A stretch of DNA of 9,801 nucleotides from Chloroflexota bacterium (GCA_023489135.1 JAMDCE010000248.1:1-9801), one strand, 5' to 3'. Shown: positions 1-6,510, numbered from the stretch's first letter. Numbers and translations are program-made. Notes: generated from the letters alone by a model not told the origin.

Positions 1-283
1 AGAGGATGAGGTCGGCTTCATCGATGGCCAGCTTCGCCTGTTCGCGTGTCCGGCGGACAATCTCCCCGCTGGGTAGCGTTTCGGGGATAGGCTCGGTTTG
101 CAGCCCGCCTGTGTCGATCAAGGTGAAGGTTACCCCATCCCACTCGGCGTCGGCGTAGAGCCGGTCTCGCGTCGTTCCGGGCTCGTCCTCTACTATGGCA
201 ATGCGCTGTCCCACTATTCGGTTGAAAAAAGTAGACTTGCCAACGTTGGGTCGACCAACGATGGCCACAAATGGTCTCGTCAA
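1..283 (-). CDS. der: GTPase Der (EngA), N-terminal part, cut by window edge
   Basis: Der is a tandem-GTPase ribosome assembly factor that acts in 50S subunit maturation in the cytoplasm. The visible 94 codons read [20 protein letters not shown] near the start (G1/P-loop GRPNVGKS), then [10 protein letters not shown] (G2 region with the conserved Thr-Arg-Asp) and LIDTGG (G3). This is the usual order and spacing of the first G domain of Der. The [17 protein letters not shown] combination is more typical of Der than of Era or MnmE. The second G domain and KH-like domain lie outside the window. I chose the TTG at 283-281 because a GGGGG stretch (293-289) lies five bases upstream and the protein then begins a few residues before the P-loop, as is usual. 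Another in-frame TTG at 295-293 is possible. An extended -10 promoter sits just upstream, so der may be transcribed from a very short leader. Confidence 0.93.
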   Translation of the reverse strand, partial: MTRPFVAIVGRPNVGKSTFFNRIVGQRIAIVEDEPGTTRDRLYADAEWDGVTFTLIDTGGLQTEPIPETLPSGEIVRRTREQAKLAIDEADLIL

Positions 284-302
284 ATTAACCCCCAAAAGAG
301 TA

Positions 303-311
303 ATTATAGCA
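303..311 (-). promoter_or_regulatory. Extended -10 promoter for der
   Basis: Read on the minus strand, positions 311-303 give TGCTATAAT, a perfect extended -10 element (TGnTATAAT). A transcript starting about seven bases further on (near 296) would have a leader of only about a dozen bases before the TTG start of der. No good -35 is present: TTGTCG at 335-330 is 21 bp away and TTAAGG at 329-324 is 15 bp away. That is tolerated for extended -10 promoters. The call rests on sequence pattern only. Confidence 0.55.
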
Positions 312-426
312 CAGCAGCCTGCACCTTAACGACAATCTCCGATGGAAGTCCGCTAAGCGCGCAGCGTTCAGGTCAACCTCCTGTAGGTTGCGGCACAGGA
401 AATAGCCTTCAGAATCGAGCCACTGT

Positions 427-482
427 CTCCCGCGGGTTACCACGTGTGCGTGAAGATCGAGCGTGCAGAAAACCCGCGGGAG
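427..482. repeat. Perfect 12-bp inverted repeat upstream of der
   Basis: CTCCCGCGGGTT at 427-438 is the exact reverse complement of AACCCGCGGGAG at 471-482, with a 32-nt loop between. On the minus-strand transcript (DUF362 to der) this would form a very stable stem. No U-run follows on either strand, so it is not a standard intrinsic terminator. The region around it (284-591, 308 nt) holds no convincing gene. It also has a small hairpin CAACCT/AGGTTG (374-379 with 385-390) and the der promoter. The repeat is visible in the sequence; its role is unknown. Confidence 0.6.
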
Positions 483-512
483 GTTTAAGCGGCAACTTTT
501 CAATCCTCCCGC
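476..512. repeat. 8-bp inverted repeat competing with the neighbouring stem
   Basis: GCGGGAGG at 476-483 is the exact complement of CCTCCCGC at 505-512, with a 21-nt loop. Its inner arm overlaps the arm 471-482 of the neighbouring 12-bp inverted repeat, so the two stems cannot form together. On a minus-strand transcript the order would be arm 512-505, shared arm 483-471, then arm 438-427, the geometry of a conformational switch. Confidence 0.5.
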
Positions 513-591
513 AGGCTTCCTTCAATAAAACGGCCTTGCCCTGTTCCCAGCTTAATTCTCAAAGTGCGTCGGACCGGCCATATAGGTGACT

Positions 592-1767
592 TCAGGCGCC
601 CAGAAGTTCCCGGAGCGAGTCGATCTCTTGCACGCCGTCGCTCACCAATTGCAGTCGGCTCAAATCGGGTCCTCCCAACCCGAGCTCCACCGCCCTCAGG
701 ATTTGGGACTGTTCCGAAATGGCTCTGTTCTGCACCTCCGGAGTCGAACCAAGATGTTTTAGTAATGAGAGTCCGACGGCGTCAGCGGCGACGAGGTTGC
801 GGGTGGCGATGATCAAGTTAGGTGCCGCTTCCTGTCCTGTATCTGGCCCTCCCGAAACGAAGGCCTTGGTTCCATCGAGCACGACGAGATCGGCCGGCCG
901 CACCAAATTTGCCTCGGCGACCATGGAGCCGAAGGTGGGTTCGCCGTGGGAGTGCAGCAGCCGACGAGTGCGGGAGTGTAAAAGGCCCACCGTGATCTTC
1001 AAGGCCATAGAGTAGCTTGCGATGAAGTGCGTCTTTACCACGGGCAAGCTAATGAGATGATCTATCTCATCCAGCATTGCCGGCACCTCCAACCCTTCGC
1101 CCCAGTGGAGCGCTCCTGCTGGCTGCACCCGCTTCCAAGCGCGTTCGGAAAAATCGCTCACCTCGGCCCCGGCTCTGAGGGCCGCGTCATAGATTCCGGA
1201 AGAGCGCATATTCCCCAGCGTGTCAGGGTTTGCCCCCGCGCCGGGGTAGGAGCTATCGGCCAGGATAATTCGCTTGGGCTTCCGTTCTTGCAGCATCGCG
1301 ATTACGGCGGCGACTACCGCGGGGTTCGTCGTGGCCGGATGGGCCAAGCCCGAGTTGACGTTTGGCTTGACCAGGATCACCGAGTCCGGCTTGATGAATC
1401 CCAGGCCGCCGCTCAACTCCACGGCGCGGGTGACCATCTCTGCAACTCCGTCCTGCCGGGCCAAGCCAACGACGGTGTCTGAGACTGTTGGTGCTGCGGT
1501 GGCTGACGGCCGGGTGGTCGGGACTGGCTGAGCGATGGTGCTGGTCGTTGGCGGGCTGGGCGCGGCTTGCGGAGCTTCTGTAGCCTGCGGAGTAGCAGGA
1601 GCCGGCTGGACCGCCTGCTGCGTCCCTGAAGTTGAAGGCAATTTGGGTTGCTGCGTCTGCGGCCCCTCTTCCCCCTGACAGGAAAGATCGAAGAGGGCTA
1701 GCCCGGTCAGGGTTAGCCCGGCGGCGACAAACGCACGCCGGGACAAGGGTTTCCGTCTAATCTCCAT
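592..1767 (-). CDS. Tat-exported DUF362 family protein
   Basis: The protein has 391 residues. The N-terminus MEIRRKPLSRRAFVAAGLTLTG is a twin-arginine signal: SRRAFV at 9-14 followed by a short hydrophobic stretch. Cys30 lies in DLSC, a poor lipobox, so membrane anchoring is only possible. Residues 33-97 are a Pro/Ala/Thr/Gln-rich linker. The DUF362 (COG2006) domain follows: SVILVKPNVNSG (129-140), TTNPAVVAAVIAML (146-159), IILADSS (167-173), the LPVVKTH motif (241-247) before a MALKITVGLLHS segment, and LVVLDGTKAF (294-303). No ferredoxin-like CxxCxxC cluster is present, unlike DUF362 proteins fused to a 4Fe-4S domain. The biochemical role of the family is not established. Met at 1767 gives the classic Tat layout, but the ribosome binding site is weak; Met at 1833 is an alternative. 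The gene lies 82 bp downstream of the M50 protease gene on the same strand, so co-transcription is likely. Confidence 0.85.
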   Translation of the reverse strand: MEIRRKPLSRRAFVAAGLTLTGLALFDLSCQGEEGPQTQQPKLPSTSGTQQAVQPAPATPQATEAPQAAPSPPTTSTIAQPVPTTRPSATAAPTVSDTVVGLARQDGVAEMVTRAVELSGGLGFIKPDSVILVKPNVNSGLAHPATTNPAVVAAVIAMLQERKPKRIILADSSYPGAGANPDTLGNMRSSGIYDAALRAGAEVSDFSERAWKRVQPAGALHWGEGLEVPAMLDEIDHLISLPVVKTHFIASYSMALKITVGLLHSRTRRLLHSHGEPTFGSMVAEANLVRPADLVVLDGTKAFVSGGPDTGQEAAPNLIIATRNLVAADAVGLSLLKHLGSTPEVQNRAISEQSQILRAVELGLGGPDLSRLQLVSDGVQEIDSLRELLGA

Positions 1768-1849
1768 TGCTTTGAAAGCCGATCGGGTCACGGAGCTTGG
1801 AGCCACAAACCATCGATCTGAATCACCGTCCATTGAAAACCCGGTCACA

Positions 1850-2995
1850 TCAGGCGGCCTGCTTCTGCTCCCAGTCCAGCCCAAGCTCCCTTCGTATCTG
1901 GAGGAAGCGGATGACACTGCTGCGCATGACCAGGCCGACCACGTGTCCATCGTCCACGACGGGCAGTTGATTTATATCATGTTCGTCAAGAGCACGGAGC
2001 ACATAAGTCATATCATCGTCTGGCCGCACCAGGGCCAATCGTGCTCTTGGTACCATGGTGTTAATCACCAGTCTCGTCGGCCAGAGGTCCCGGGGCACGT
2101 TCTTGATGTCGTTGAGGGTTATTAGCCCCACCAGGAGCCCATCGTCTACCACGGGCAGAGTTCGGACATTGCGCCGAAGGACATGCTCGTCCACCACGTG
2201 TTGGAGGGTCGCGTCCGGCTCAGCCGTATCGAAGTCTCTGGTCATAAGGTCCTGCACGTGCACCGACCTCAGCACGTCCTGAACGGCGGCCTGGCGGTAA
2301 CTAGACGTCGCCGCGTTGGCGAGAAACCAGCCTATGAAGGACAGCCAGATTCCTCCCAATAGGTTGCCGGTGAAGAAGATCAACCCGATCCCCAACAGAA
2401 TGAAACCGTAGGCCACGATTTGGCCCGTGACGACGGCAATACGGGTCGCCCGCTGGAAATTGTGAGTTATTCCCCAAAGGATGCTGCGAAACACCCGACC
2501 ACCATCGAGAGGGAATCCAGGAATCAGGTTAAAGAACGCGAGTAGTATGTTGATGGCGCCGAGGTAAAGGGCGATGGCCGAGAACAGTTCAGAGACGGTT
2601 CGGGTGGCCAGCCAGATCAGGCCGAAGATCACTCCCAGCGCCACGCTGGACAGCGGGCCAACCACCGAGACCCAGAATTCCGTGGAAGGCTTATCGGCCT
2701 CTTTCTTTATCTGGGATACCCCGCCGAAGATGAACAGGGTGATGCTCTCGACGGGGATACCTTTGTCAATTGCGACCAAAGAGTGAGCTAACTCATGGGC
2801 TACCACAGACGAGAAGAAAAGAAACGCCGTGATGCCTGCGACCCACCAATAAGTAAGCGTTCCCCACCCCGGATACTGGGTAGGAAAGTAAAAGACCGCT
2901 AACGTAAAAACGACCAAAGCAAAAACGATGAACCAGGTATAATGAACGTTTATGGCGATCCCCTTTACGCGCCCGAGGTGAATTGAGCCATTCAT
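1850..2995 (-). CDS. Site-2-type M50 metalloprotease with two CBS domains
   Basis: This is a 381-residue integral membrane zinc protease of the S2P/SpoIVFB group, which cleaves substrates within or next to the membrane. The zinc motif HELAH is at 67-71 with catalytic Glu68. The third ligand motif FPLDGGRV is at 161-168 with Asp164. Hydrophobic segments are visible near 20-38, 50-70, 105-130, 137-158 and 190-228. A pair of CBS modules fills the C-terminus: about 247-302 (LMTRDF...LPVVDDGLLVGLITLNDI) and about 311-367 (QLPVVDDGHVVGLVMRSSVI). CBS pairs commonly bind adenine nucleotides, so cytosolic energy state may gate proteolysis; that is inference. AGGAGG at 3007-3002 lies six bases before the ATG, which fixes the start. 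The substrate is unknown, and no anti-sigma factor gene is seen nearby. Transcription probably continues into the DUF362 gene. Confidence 0.93.
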   Translation of the reverse strand: MNGSIHLGRVKGIAINVHYTWFIVFALVVFTLAVFYFPTQYPGWGTLTYWWVAGITAFLFFSSVVAHELAHSLVAIDKGIPVESITLFIFGGVSQIKKEADKPSTEFWVSVVGPLSSVALGVIFGLIWLATRTVSELFSAIALYLGAINILLAFFNLIPGFPLDGGRVFRSILWGITHNFQRATRIAVVTGQIVAYGFILLGIGLIFFTGNLLGGIWLSFIGWFLANAATSSYRQAAVQDVLRSVHVQDLMTRDFDTAEPDATLQHVVDEHVLRRNVRTLPVVDDGLLVGLITLNDIKNVPRDLWPTRLVINTMVPRARLALVRPDDDMTYVLRALDEHDINQLPVVDDGHVVGLVMRSSVIRFLQIRRELGLDWEQKQAA

Positions 2996-3273
2996 TGTTT
3001 GCCTCCTAGGACATCCTCTCTATGAAGAACGCTGCTACCGAGTTGCCGGGGCTTCGAGCGGATGGCGCCTCTGCGACAAATAGGCGCTTTATCTGCTTCC
3101 CAGTTTCGCCCCTTTTGGGAGGGTGTCGTGAATCTCCTTGAATCATTCTGGCGGGGAGGACAAGCATTGTCTCTCTGCCGCTCGTCGTACTCAACGCTCT
3201 CCTCACTTGCAGAGTGCGTATGTAGCCTGGACGCCCGCATGGCAATCTTCGATATGGCCATACTGCATTAACC

Positions 3274-3295
3274 GTGCCAGTGGCGCACCTGGCAC
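3274..3295. repeat. Operator-like inverted repeat GTGCCAG-N8-CTGGCAC
   Basis: GTGCCAG (3274-3280) and CTGGCAC (3289-3295) are exact reverse complements around an 8-bp centre whose middle four bases, GCGC, are also symmetric. It overlaps the -24 half of the sigma-54-like element, so it could be an activator or repressor site, or part of an RNA stem if transcription starts upstream. The pattern is directly visible; the function is not. Confidence 0.5.
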
Positions 3296-3305
3296 AGATT
3301 ATGCA
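3290..3305 (+). promoter_or_regulatory. Sigma-54-like -24/-12 promoter candidate for the CBS gene
   Basis: TGGCACAGATTATGCA matches the established RpoN consensus TGGCACG-N4-TTGCA at every conserved position except two, with GG (-24) and GC (-12) at the correct spacing. Transcription would begin near 3315-3316, about 55 nt before the ATG at 3371 and just before a short stem-loop. The overlapping palindrome supplies part of the match, so chance remains possible. I see no rpoN or enhancer-binding protein in this window. Confidence 0.4.
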
Positions 3306-3318
3306 GGGCGATTATTGG

Positions 3319-3350
3319 AGGGTCAGACGGAACCCGCGTTGCTTGACCCT
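3319..3350 (+). repeat. Leader inverted repeat AGGGTCA/TGACCCT
   Basis: AGGGTCA (3319-3325) and TGACCCT (3344-3350) are exact complements around an 18-nt loop. The repeat ends seven bases before the strong ribosome binding site AAGGAGGTG (3357-3365) of the CBS gene. In the mRNA it would form a stem just upstream of the translation start and could influence translation or mRNA 5' stability. Alternatively it is a DNA operator downstream of the promoter. Confidence 0.4.
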
Positions 3351-3370
3351 GAGAGGAAGGAGGTGCGCAG

Positions 3371-3853
3371 ATGCTAGTCAAGGAGATAATGACAAAGGAC
3401 GTCTGCTGTATGGCTCCCACCGCAACGGTCGCCCAAGTAGCGCAAGAGATGAGGCGGCACAACGTCGGCATCATGCCCATTTGCGAAGGGGAGAGGCTGT
3501 TAGGTGTCGTTACAGACCGAGATATCGTGATCAATGAGGTGGCGGCCGGACTAGATCCAAACGAGTCCGAGATCAGACAGTTCATGACAACCAACCCCTT
3601 GACCGTCTCGCCGGGAACTGACGTCGAGAAAGCGGCGAAGCTTATGGCCGCTGAGCAGGTTCACCGACTGCCGGTGGTCGATGGTAACCGCCTGGTGGGA
3701 ATAATCTCCCTGGGGGATCTGGCGGTGCACGTCCCTGAGGAGCACTTAATCGCGGAGACTTTGGGGCGGTTATCGATGCCAGTGCGATCAGGCGCCGGGC
3801 CTTTCCTGGAGCACGCGTACCAGGCTCGGCACGAGCAGCATCCTTTAGCGTAG
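3371..3853 (+). CDS. Stand-alone two-CBS-domain protein
   Basis: The protein is 160 residues long, soluble, and built from two CBS modules with no attached catalytic domain. CBS1 is about 4-58 (MTKDVCCMAP, IMPICEGERLLGVVTDRDIV) and CBS2 about 69-122 (FMTTNPLTVSPGTDV, HRLPVVDGNRLVGIISLGDLAV). A polar tail of about 38 residues (123-160) follows. Stand-alone proteins of this type resemble the Hrp1-like group and are thought to sense adenine nucleotides or related ligands and to regulate partners; no partner can be named here. AAGGAGGTG (3357-3365) five bases upstream fixes the ATG. It is divergent from the M50-CBS protease gene, and a strong stem-loop lies about 40 bp after its stop codon. A functional link to the neighbouring CBS protease is plausible but unproven. 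Confidence 0.92.
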   Translation: MLVKEIMTKDVCCMAPTATVAQVAQEMRRHNVGIMPICEGERLLGVVTDRDIVINEVAAGLDPNESEIRQFMTTNPLTVSPGTDVEKAAKLMAAEQVHRLPVVDGNRLVGIISLGDLAVHVPEEHLIAETLGRLSMPVRSGAGPFLEHAYQARHEQHPLA

Positions 3854-3889
3854 CTCGATTCCAGGGTAGCTTGGCAAAATTCCCTGCAG

Positions 3890-3927
3890 GAGTCTCCCGC
3901 TAGACAAGCCGGTCTAACGGGAGACTC
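3890..3927. terminator. Strong stem-loop, probable bidirectional terminator between convergent genes
   Basis: GAGTCTCCCG (3890-3899) pairs exactly with CGGGAGACTC (3918-3927). After one C/A mismatch, TAGAC (3901-3905) pairs with GTCTA (3912-3916), leaving a 6-nt loop. It stands between the stop codon of the plus-strand CBS gene (3853) and that of the minus-strand DUF1015 gene (4078), where a terminator for both is expected. The downstream T-tracts are weak (TGTTTGG on plus, GGGAATTTTG on minus). A weaker CAGGG/CCCTG repeat (3862-3886) lies alongside. The rest of 3854-4077 shows no gene. Confidence 0.7.
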
Positions 3928-4077
3928 TGTTTGGATCTCGACGTCCCAAAAACCGCATCGAGAAGTGGGGGATCGATAACGGTCAGCGAGAGGGACCGGG
4001 CGCCTAGGCTCGCGCAAGAGCGGAATTAGCCATTTGCCTTCGCGATTTTAGCGGCAGGTTTGTTCAGATTGTGACTT

Positions 4078-5400
4078 CTACAACCGCTCGTCTGACCCCA
4101 CGGCGCACATCACTAACCCCGATATCATCTTAGGGTAGAAATCAGTCGATTTCTGCGGCATCTTTTCGTTGCGTTCCGAGCAAGCTTTGACTTCCTGGAT
4201 GCGGGTTGGGTTTAAGATGAAGAGGAACTGAGCCTTACCCTGATCGACCGCTGCGATTCCTTCCTCGACTTCCCGGAGATACTTGATATTCTCCTGCCGG
4301 GCAACGCTTTCCTTGTCTAGCCCGAGGATCCGCTCGATCAGTAATTCGTGAAGGATGCTTACGTCGAGCATCCGCCACTCCGGCACCCGGTCTGGGGCTA
4401 TCTCGGCCATAATGGCCGGATCCCTGAGCTGCAGGAGAAAGTACGCGCCGTCGTAGAAGCCGAGGCGCCGTTCAGAGGCCGTCTCTCCGGCCATTTCCTT
4501 GTCCAGAGTTTCTTTGGTGGGCTGAGGGGTGACGTTGAAGTAGGCCTTGGCCTTCTCCAGCACTTCTGTGGAATTGGCGCGGTCGTACGGGTGAATCAGC
4601 CGGTGCGTGGGTAGGATGGCCAGGCCAGGATCGTCCATACTGACAAATGCCACCATAACGTAATTGAAAGCGGCGTTATCCGGCGCGTCCGGATGCCGCT
4701 GGCGCATCTCCTGCCGGTAATTGAGTGCCGTCTCGTAGCGATGGTGGCCGTCGGCGATGATCAACTGGAGCTTGGGCCCCATTTCGGCGACCACTGTGGA
4801 GATCGTCTGCTCACCGGTAACGGCCCAGAGTTGCTGGCGAACGTCGCTTTCGTAGAGCTCGCGCACGTCCATATCTGGTTGTCGGCCGGCCACGGCCGCA
4901 TCCAGCATCGCATTGATCCGGTTCTTGCTGTCAGGGTAAAGCATGAAGACTAGTTCGGTGTCGAAAGCCATCGCTCGCATAAGATTGAGCCGGTCCGCTT
5001 TGGGACCAGAGAGGGTGCGTTCGTGGGGTAGAACAATTCCTTCATCGAACTCGACCAATTTGAGCGCGGCAATGAAAGCCTTTCGGGTCTGCGGCCCGCC
5101 GGGCAAGCTGAACGTTTGGTGGAAGACATAGACGGCTGGTTGCGCTTCTTGCAGCAGGATCCCTTCGGCCTGCCAGCTCTCGCAAAACTGGCGGGCCCGA
5201 GTGTACTGGTTGTTGTGGGCCGAGTCATTGGGGGAGGTTTTGCCGAGGATGATCCTTACAATGTTGTGATCGCTGAGACGATAATACTCGTCCTGCAACG
5301 TATGGTTGATCTTGTCATAAGGCTGGCTGACCACCACGTCCAAGTTCTTGAATTTGGCTGAATTGTAGCGAACCCCCCGGAAGGGGGCGACCTGAGCCAT
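4078..5400 (-). CDS. DUF1015 family protein of the serine operon
   Basis: The protein has 440 residues. It shows the marks of the DUF1015/COG4198 family: the opening VAPFRGVRYN (4-13), QPYDKI (26-31), LPHERTLSGPKADRLNLM (124-141), the strong motif ADGHHRYETA (216-225), and the C-terminal MPQKSTDFYPKMISG (414-428). No signal peptide or membrane segment is seen, so it is probably cytoplasmic. The DGHHR motif recalls the ParB/sulfiredoxin-like fold, which includes free serine kinases. Together with its place after serA this suggests a role in phosphoserine or serine phosphoryl chemistry; that is inference, and the family function should be treated as unsettled. ATG at 5400 is chosen because GGAGGG (5410-5405) lies four bases upstream and the family N-terminus starts there; an upstream TTG at 5442 would begin inside a hairpin. 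The gene has its own candidate promoter and a 5' hairpin. Confidence 0.9.
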   Translation of the reverse strand: MAQVAPFRGVRYNSAKFKNLDVVVSQPYDKINHTLQDEYYRLSDHNIVRIILGKTSPNDSAHNNQYTRARQFCESWQAEGILLQEAQPAVYVFHQTFSLPGGPQTRKAFIAALKLVEFDEGIVLPHERTLSGPKADRLNLMRAMAFDTELVFMLYPDSKNRINAMLDAAVAGRQPDMDVRELYESDVRQQLWAVTGEQTISTVVAEMGPKLQLIIADGHHRYETALNYRQEMRQRHPDAPDNAAFNYVMVAFVSMDDPGLAILPTHRLIHPYDRANSTEVLEKAKAYFNVTPQPTKETLDKEMAGETASERRLGFYDGAYFLLQLRDPAIMAEIAPDRVPEWRMLDVSILHELLIERILGLDKESVARQENIKYLREVEEGIAAVDQGKAQFLFILNPTRIQEVKACSERNEKMPQKSTDFYPKMISGLVMCAVGSDERL

Positions 5401-5424
5401 AGTTCCCTCCAGACTCCGAGAATA

Positions 5425-5456
5425 GCGTAGGTCCTTGAACAATCAAGGACCTACGC
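5425..5456 (-). repeat. Perfect 14-bp hairpin at the predicted 5' end of the DUF1015 mRNA
   Basis: GCGTAGGTCCTTGA (5425-5438) and TCAAGGACCTACGC (5443-5456) are exact complements with a 4-nt loop. The hairpin lies between serA and DUF1015, 15 nt upstream of the DUF1015 Shine-Dalgarno. No U-run follows on the minus strand (TATTCTCGG), so it is a poor intrinsic terminator. With the candidate promoter just upstream, transcription would start almost exactly at its first base. That would suit a 5' stabilising stem-loop, or a processing site in a longer operon mRNA. Confidence 0.75.
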
Positions 5457-5463
5457 CTGGCAC

Positions 5464-5492
5464 ATATTACCCTTGGTTGGATCGTTTGTCTA
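5464..5492 (-). promoter_or_regulatory. Candidate internal sigma-70 promoter for DUF1015
   Basis: On the minus strand, TAGACA (5492-5487) is a 5/6 match to the -35 consensus. After a 17-bp spacer comes TAATAT (5469-5464), a 4/6 match to the -10. The expected start near 5457 is immediately before the 14-bp hairpin. It would allow DUF1015 to be expressed independently of the upstream serA and aminotransferase genes. Confidence 0.45.
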
Positions 5493-5500
5493 CCCGATCC
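5479..5500. repeat. Inverted repeat around the DUF1015 -35 element
   Basis: GGATCG (5479-5484) and CGATCC (5495-5500) are exact complements separated by 10 bp, and the putative -35 hexamer (5487-5492) lies within that spacer. The arrangement looks like a dimeric repressor site. It could also be a weak stem in the tail of the serA transcript, whose stop codon is at 5514-5512. Confidence 0.35.
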
Positions 5501-5511
5501 ACGAAAGCTTC

Positions 5512-6471
5512 CTAATGTGACAGCGGCTTGGTCGTCCCACCGAGGCTGGCGGATGGCTGAGCGGCTGGTGCCCCCGCCCGCTGAAACTCAATGAGCAACT
5601 GAGCAACCTCTGCGCCTATCCTGTCTTGAGCCTCCCGCGTGGCCGCACCTACGTGGGGTGAACTGATGACGTTGGGCAGCTCGATCAATTCACGGTCAGT
5701 TGGTGGTTCCTGGGCGTAGACATCCAGAGCTGCTCCAGCCACCGTGCCACTGACGAGGGCACGGTATAACGCTTCCTCGTCGAGAGTTCCTCCCCGTGAG
5801 CAGTTGAGAATGTAGACTCCTTGCTTCATTTTAGAGATGGCGCTCGCGTCGATAATATTGCGAGTCTCTTTGGTGAGGGGAGTGTGAATGGAGATGTAAT
5901 CTGACCTCGTCAGCACCTCGTCGAGGGAGGTCTGCCGGGCGCCAGGGACCTGGGTTGGCGTGCGCCGGTAGAAGATCACCTCCATACCTAGCTCGGAGGC
6001 TCGGGCCGCTACCTCCTGTCCAATTCTCCCGCAGCCGATCAGACCCAACGTCTTGCCCGTCAGCTCGCGGCCCTCGAACTTCTTCTTCTCCCACTTCCCG
6101 GCCTTCATAGATGCCGCCATCTGTGGAATTTGGCGCGCCAGGGCAAACAAATACCCAACGGTAAGCTCGGCGACGGAGACGGCGCTGGCGTTGGGCGTGT
6201 TCAACACCTTGATTGCTCTGGTGTTGGCGTATCCCACGTCGATATTGTCCACTCCTACGCCGCCCCGTACGATCACCCGTAAGTTACGGGCCGCGTCGAT
6301 GACGGCCGCCGTAATCTTCGTGCGGCTGCGCACCACCATCGCGTCGTATTCAGGCGCGGCCTCCAGGAGATCTTCGGGCGAGATGTCGTCGCGCACGTCC
6401 ACCTGAATTCCGGCATCTCGCATCGACTCAATTGCCTTGGAATCGACCGGGTCGCAAATCAGCACCTTCAT
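5512..6471 (-). CDS. serA: D-3-phosphoglycerate dehydrogenase, short ACT-less form
   Basis: SerA oxidises 3-phosphoglycerate to 3-phosphohydroxypyruvate, the first step of the phosphorylated serine pathway, in the cytosol. The 319 residues form the catalytic and nucleotide-binding domains only. The N-terminal part has VVRSRTKI (46-53) and VRGGVGVDNID (68-78). The Rossmann motif GLIGCGRIGQEV is at 143-154. The catalytic triad is Arg226 (NCSRGGTLDE), Glu255 (YAQEPP) and His273 (SPHVGAATREAQ). There is no C-terminal ACT serine-binding domain, so classical allosteric feedback by serine is not expected. After the second Rossmann strand the sequence reads IFYRRTP, with Arg169-Arg170 where NAD-specific enzymes usually carry Asp; NADP use is therefore possible. 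The start at 6471 has only a weak upstream GGGG/GGCG. The gap to the aminotransferase stop is 39 bp, consistent with an operon. A glyoxylate/hydroxypyruvate reductase role is the main alternative. Confidence 0.9.
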   Translation of the reverse strand: MKVLICDPVDSKAIESMRDAGIQVDVRDDISPEDLLEAAPEYDAMVVRSRTKITAAVIDAARNLRVIVRGGVGVDNIDVGYANTRAIKVLNTPNASAVSVAELTVGYLFALARQIPQMAASMKAGKWEKKKFEGRELTGKTLGLIGCGRIGQEVAARASELGMEVIFYRRTPTQVPGARQTSLDEVLTRSDYISIHTPLTKETRNIIDASAISKMKQGVYILNCSRGGTLDEEALYRALVSGTVAGAALDVYAQEPPTDRELIELPNVISSPHVGAATREAQDRIGAEVAQLLIEFQRAGAPAAQPSASLGGTTKPLSH

Positions 6472-6510
6472 TTCGCCTACCCCGCTTCTGCCAGGTAATC
6501 GGCCTGGCCT

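Larger units (their letters stand above)
2996..3370. promoter_or_regulatory. Divergent intergenic control region
   Basis: These 375 bp separate the minus-strand M50 protease gene from the plus-strand CBS gene. I see no credible gene: the open frames here are polar, lack ribosome binding sites and resemble no family. Apart from the sigma-54-like site and two inverted repeats near the CBS gene, it holds a perfect 10-bp palindrome TATGGCCATA (3253-3262). A weak minus-strand sigma-70 candidate for the protease gene is TTGAGT (3194-3189), 17-bp spacer, GACAAT (3171-3166). Both CBS-containing genes could be controlled jointly from here. Confidence 0.5.

Noticed and set aside
285..503. Minus-strand 72-codon open frame in the DUF362-der gap
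   Set aside because: It needs a TTG start with only one base between the GGGAGG and the start, runs through the perfect inverted repeats and the der promoter, and resembles no family.
2992..3261. Minus-strand 89-codon frame whose TGA overlaps the ATG of the M50 protease gene
   Set aside because: The ATGA overlap is suggestive of coupling, but there is no ribosome binding site at its start and the product is a polar, Arg/Ser-rich string with no recognisable fold.
5401..5442. Upstream TTG start (5442) for the DUF1015 gene
   Set aside because: It would start inside the loop of the 14-bp hairpin without a ribosome binding site; the ATG at 5400 has GGAGGG at good spacing and matches the family N-terminus.
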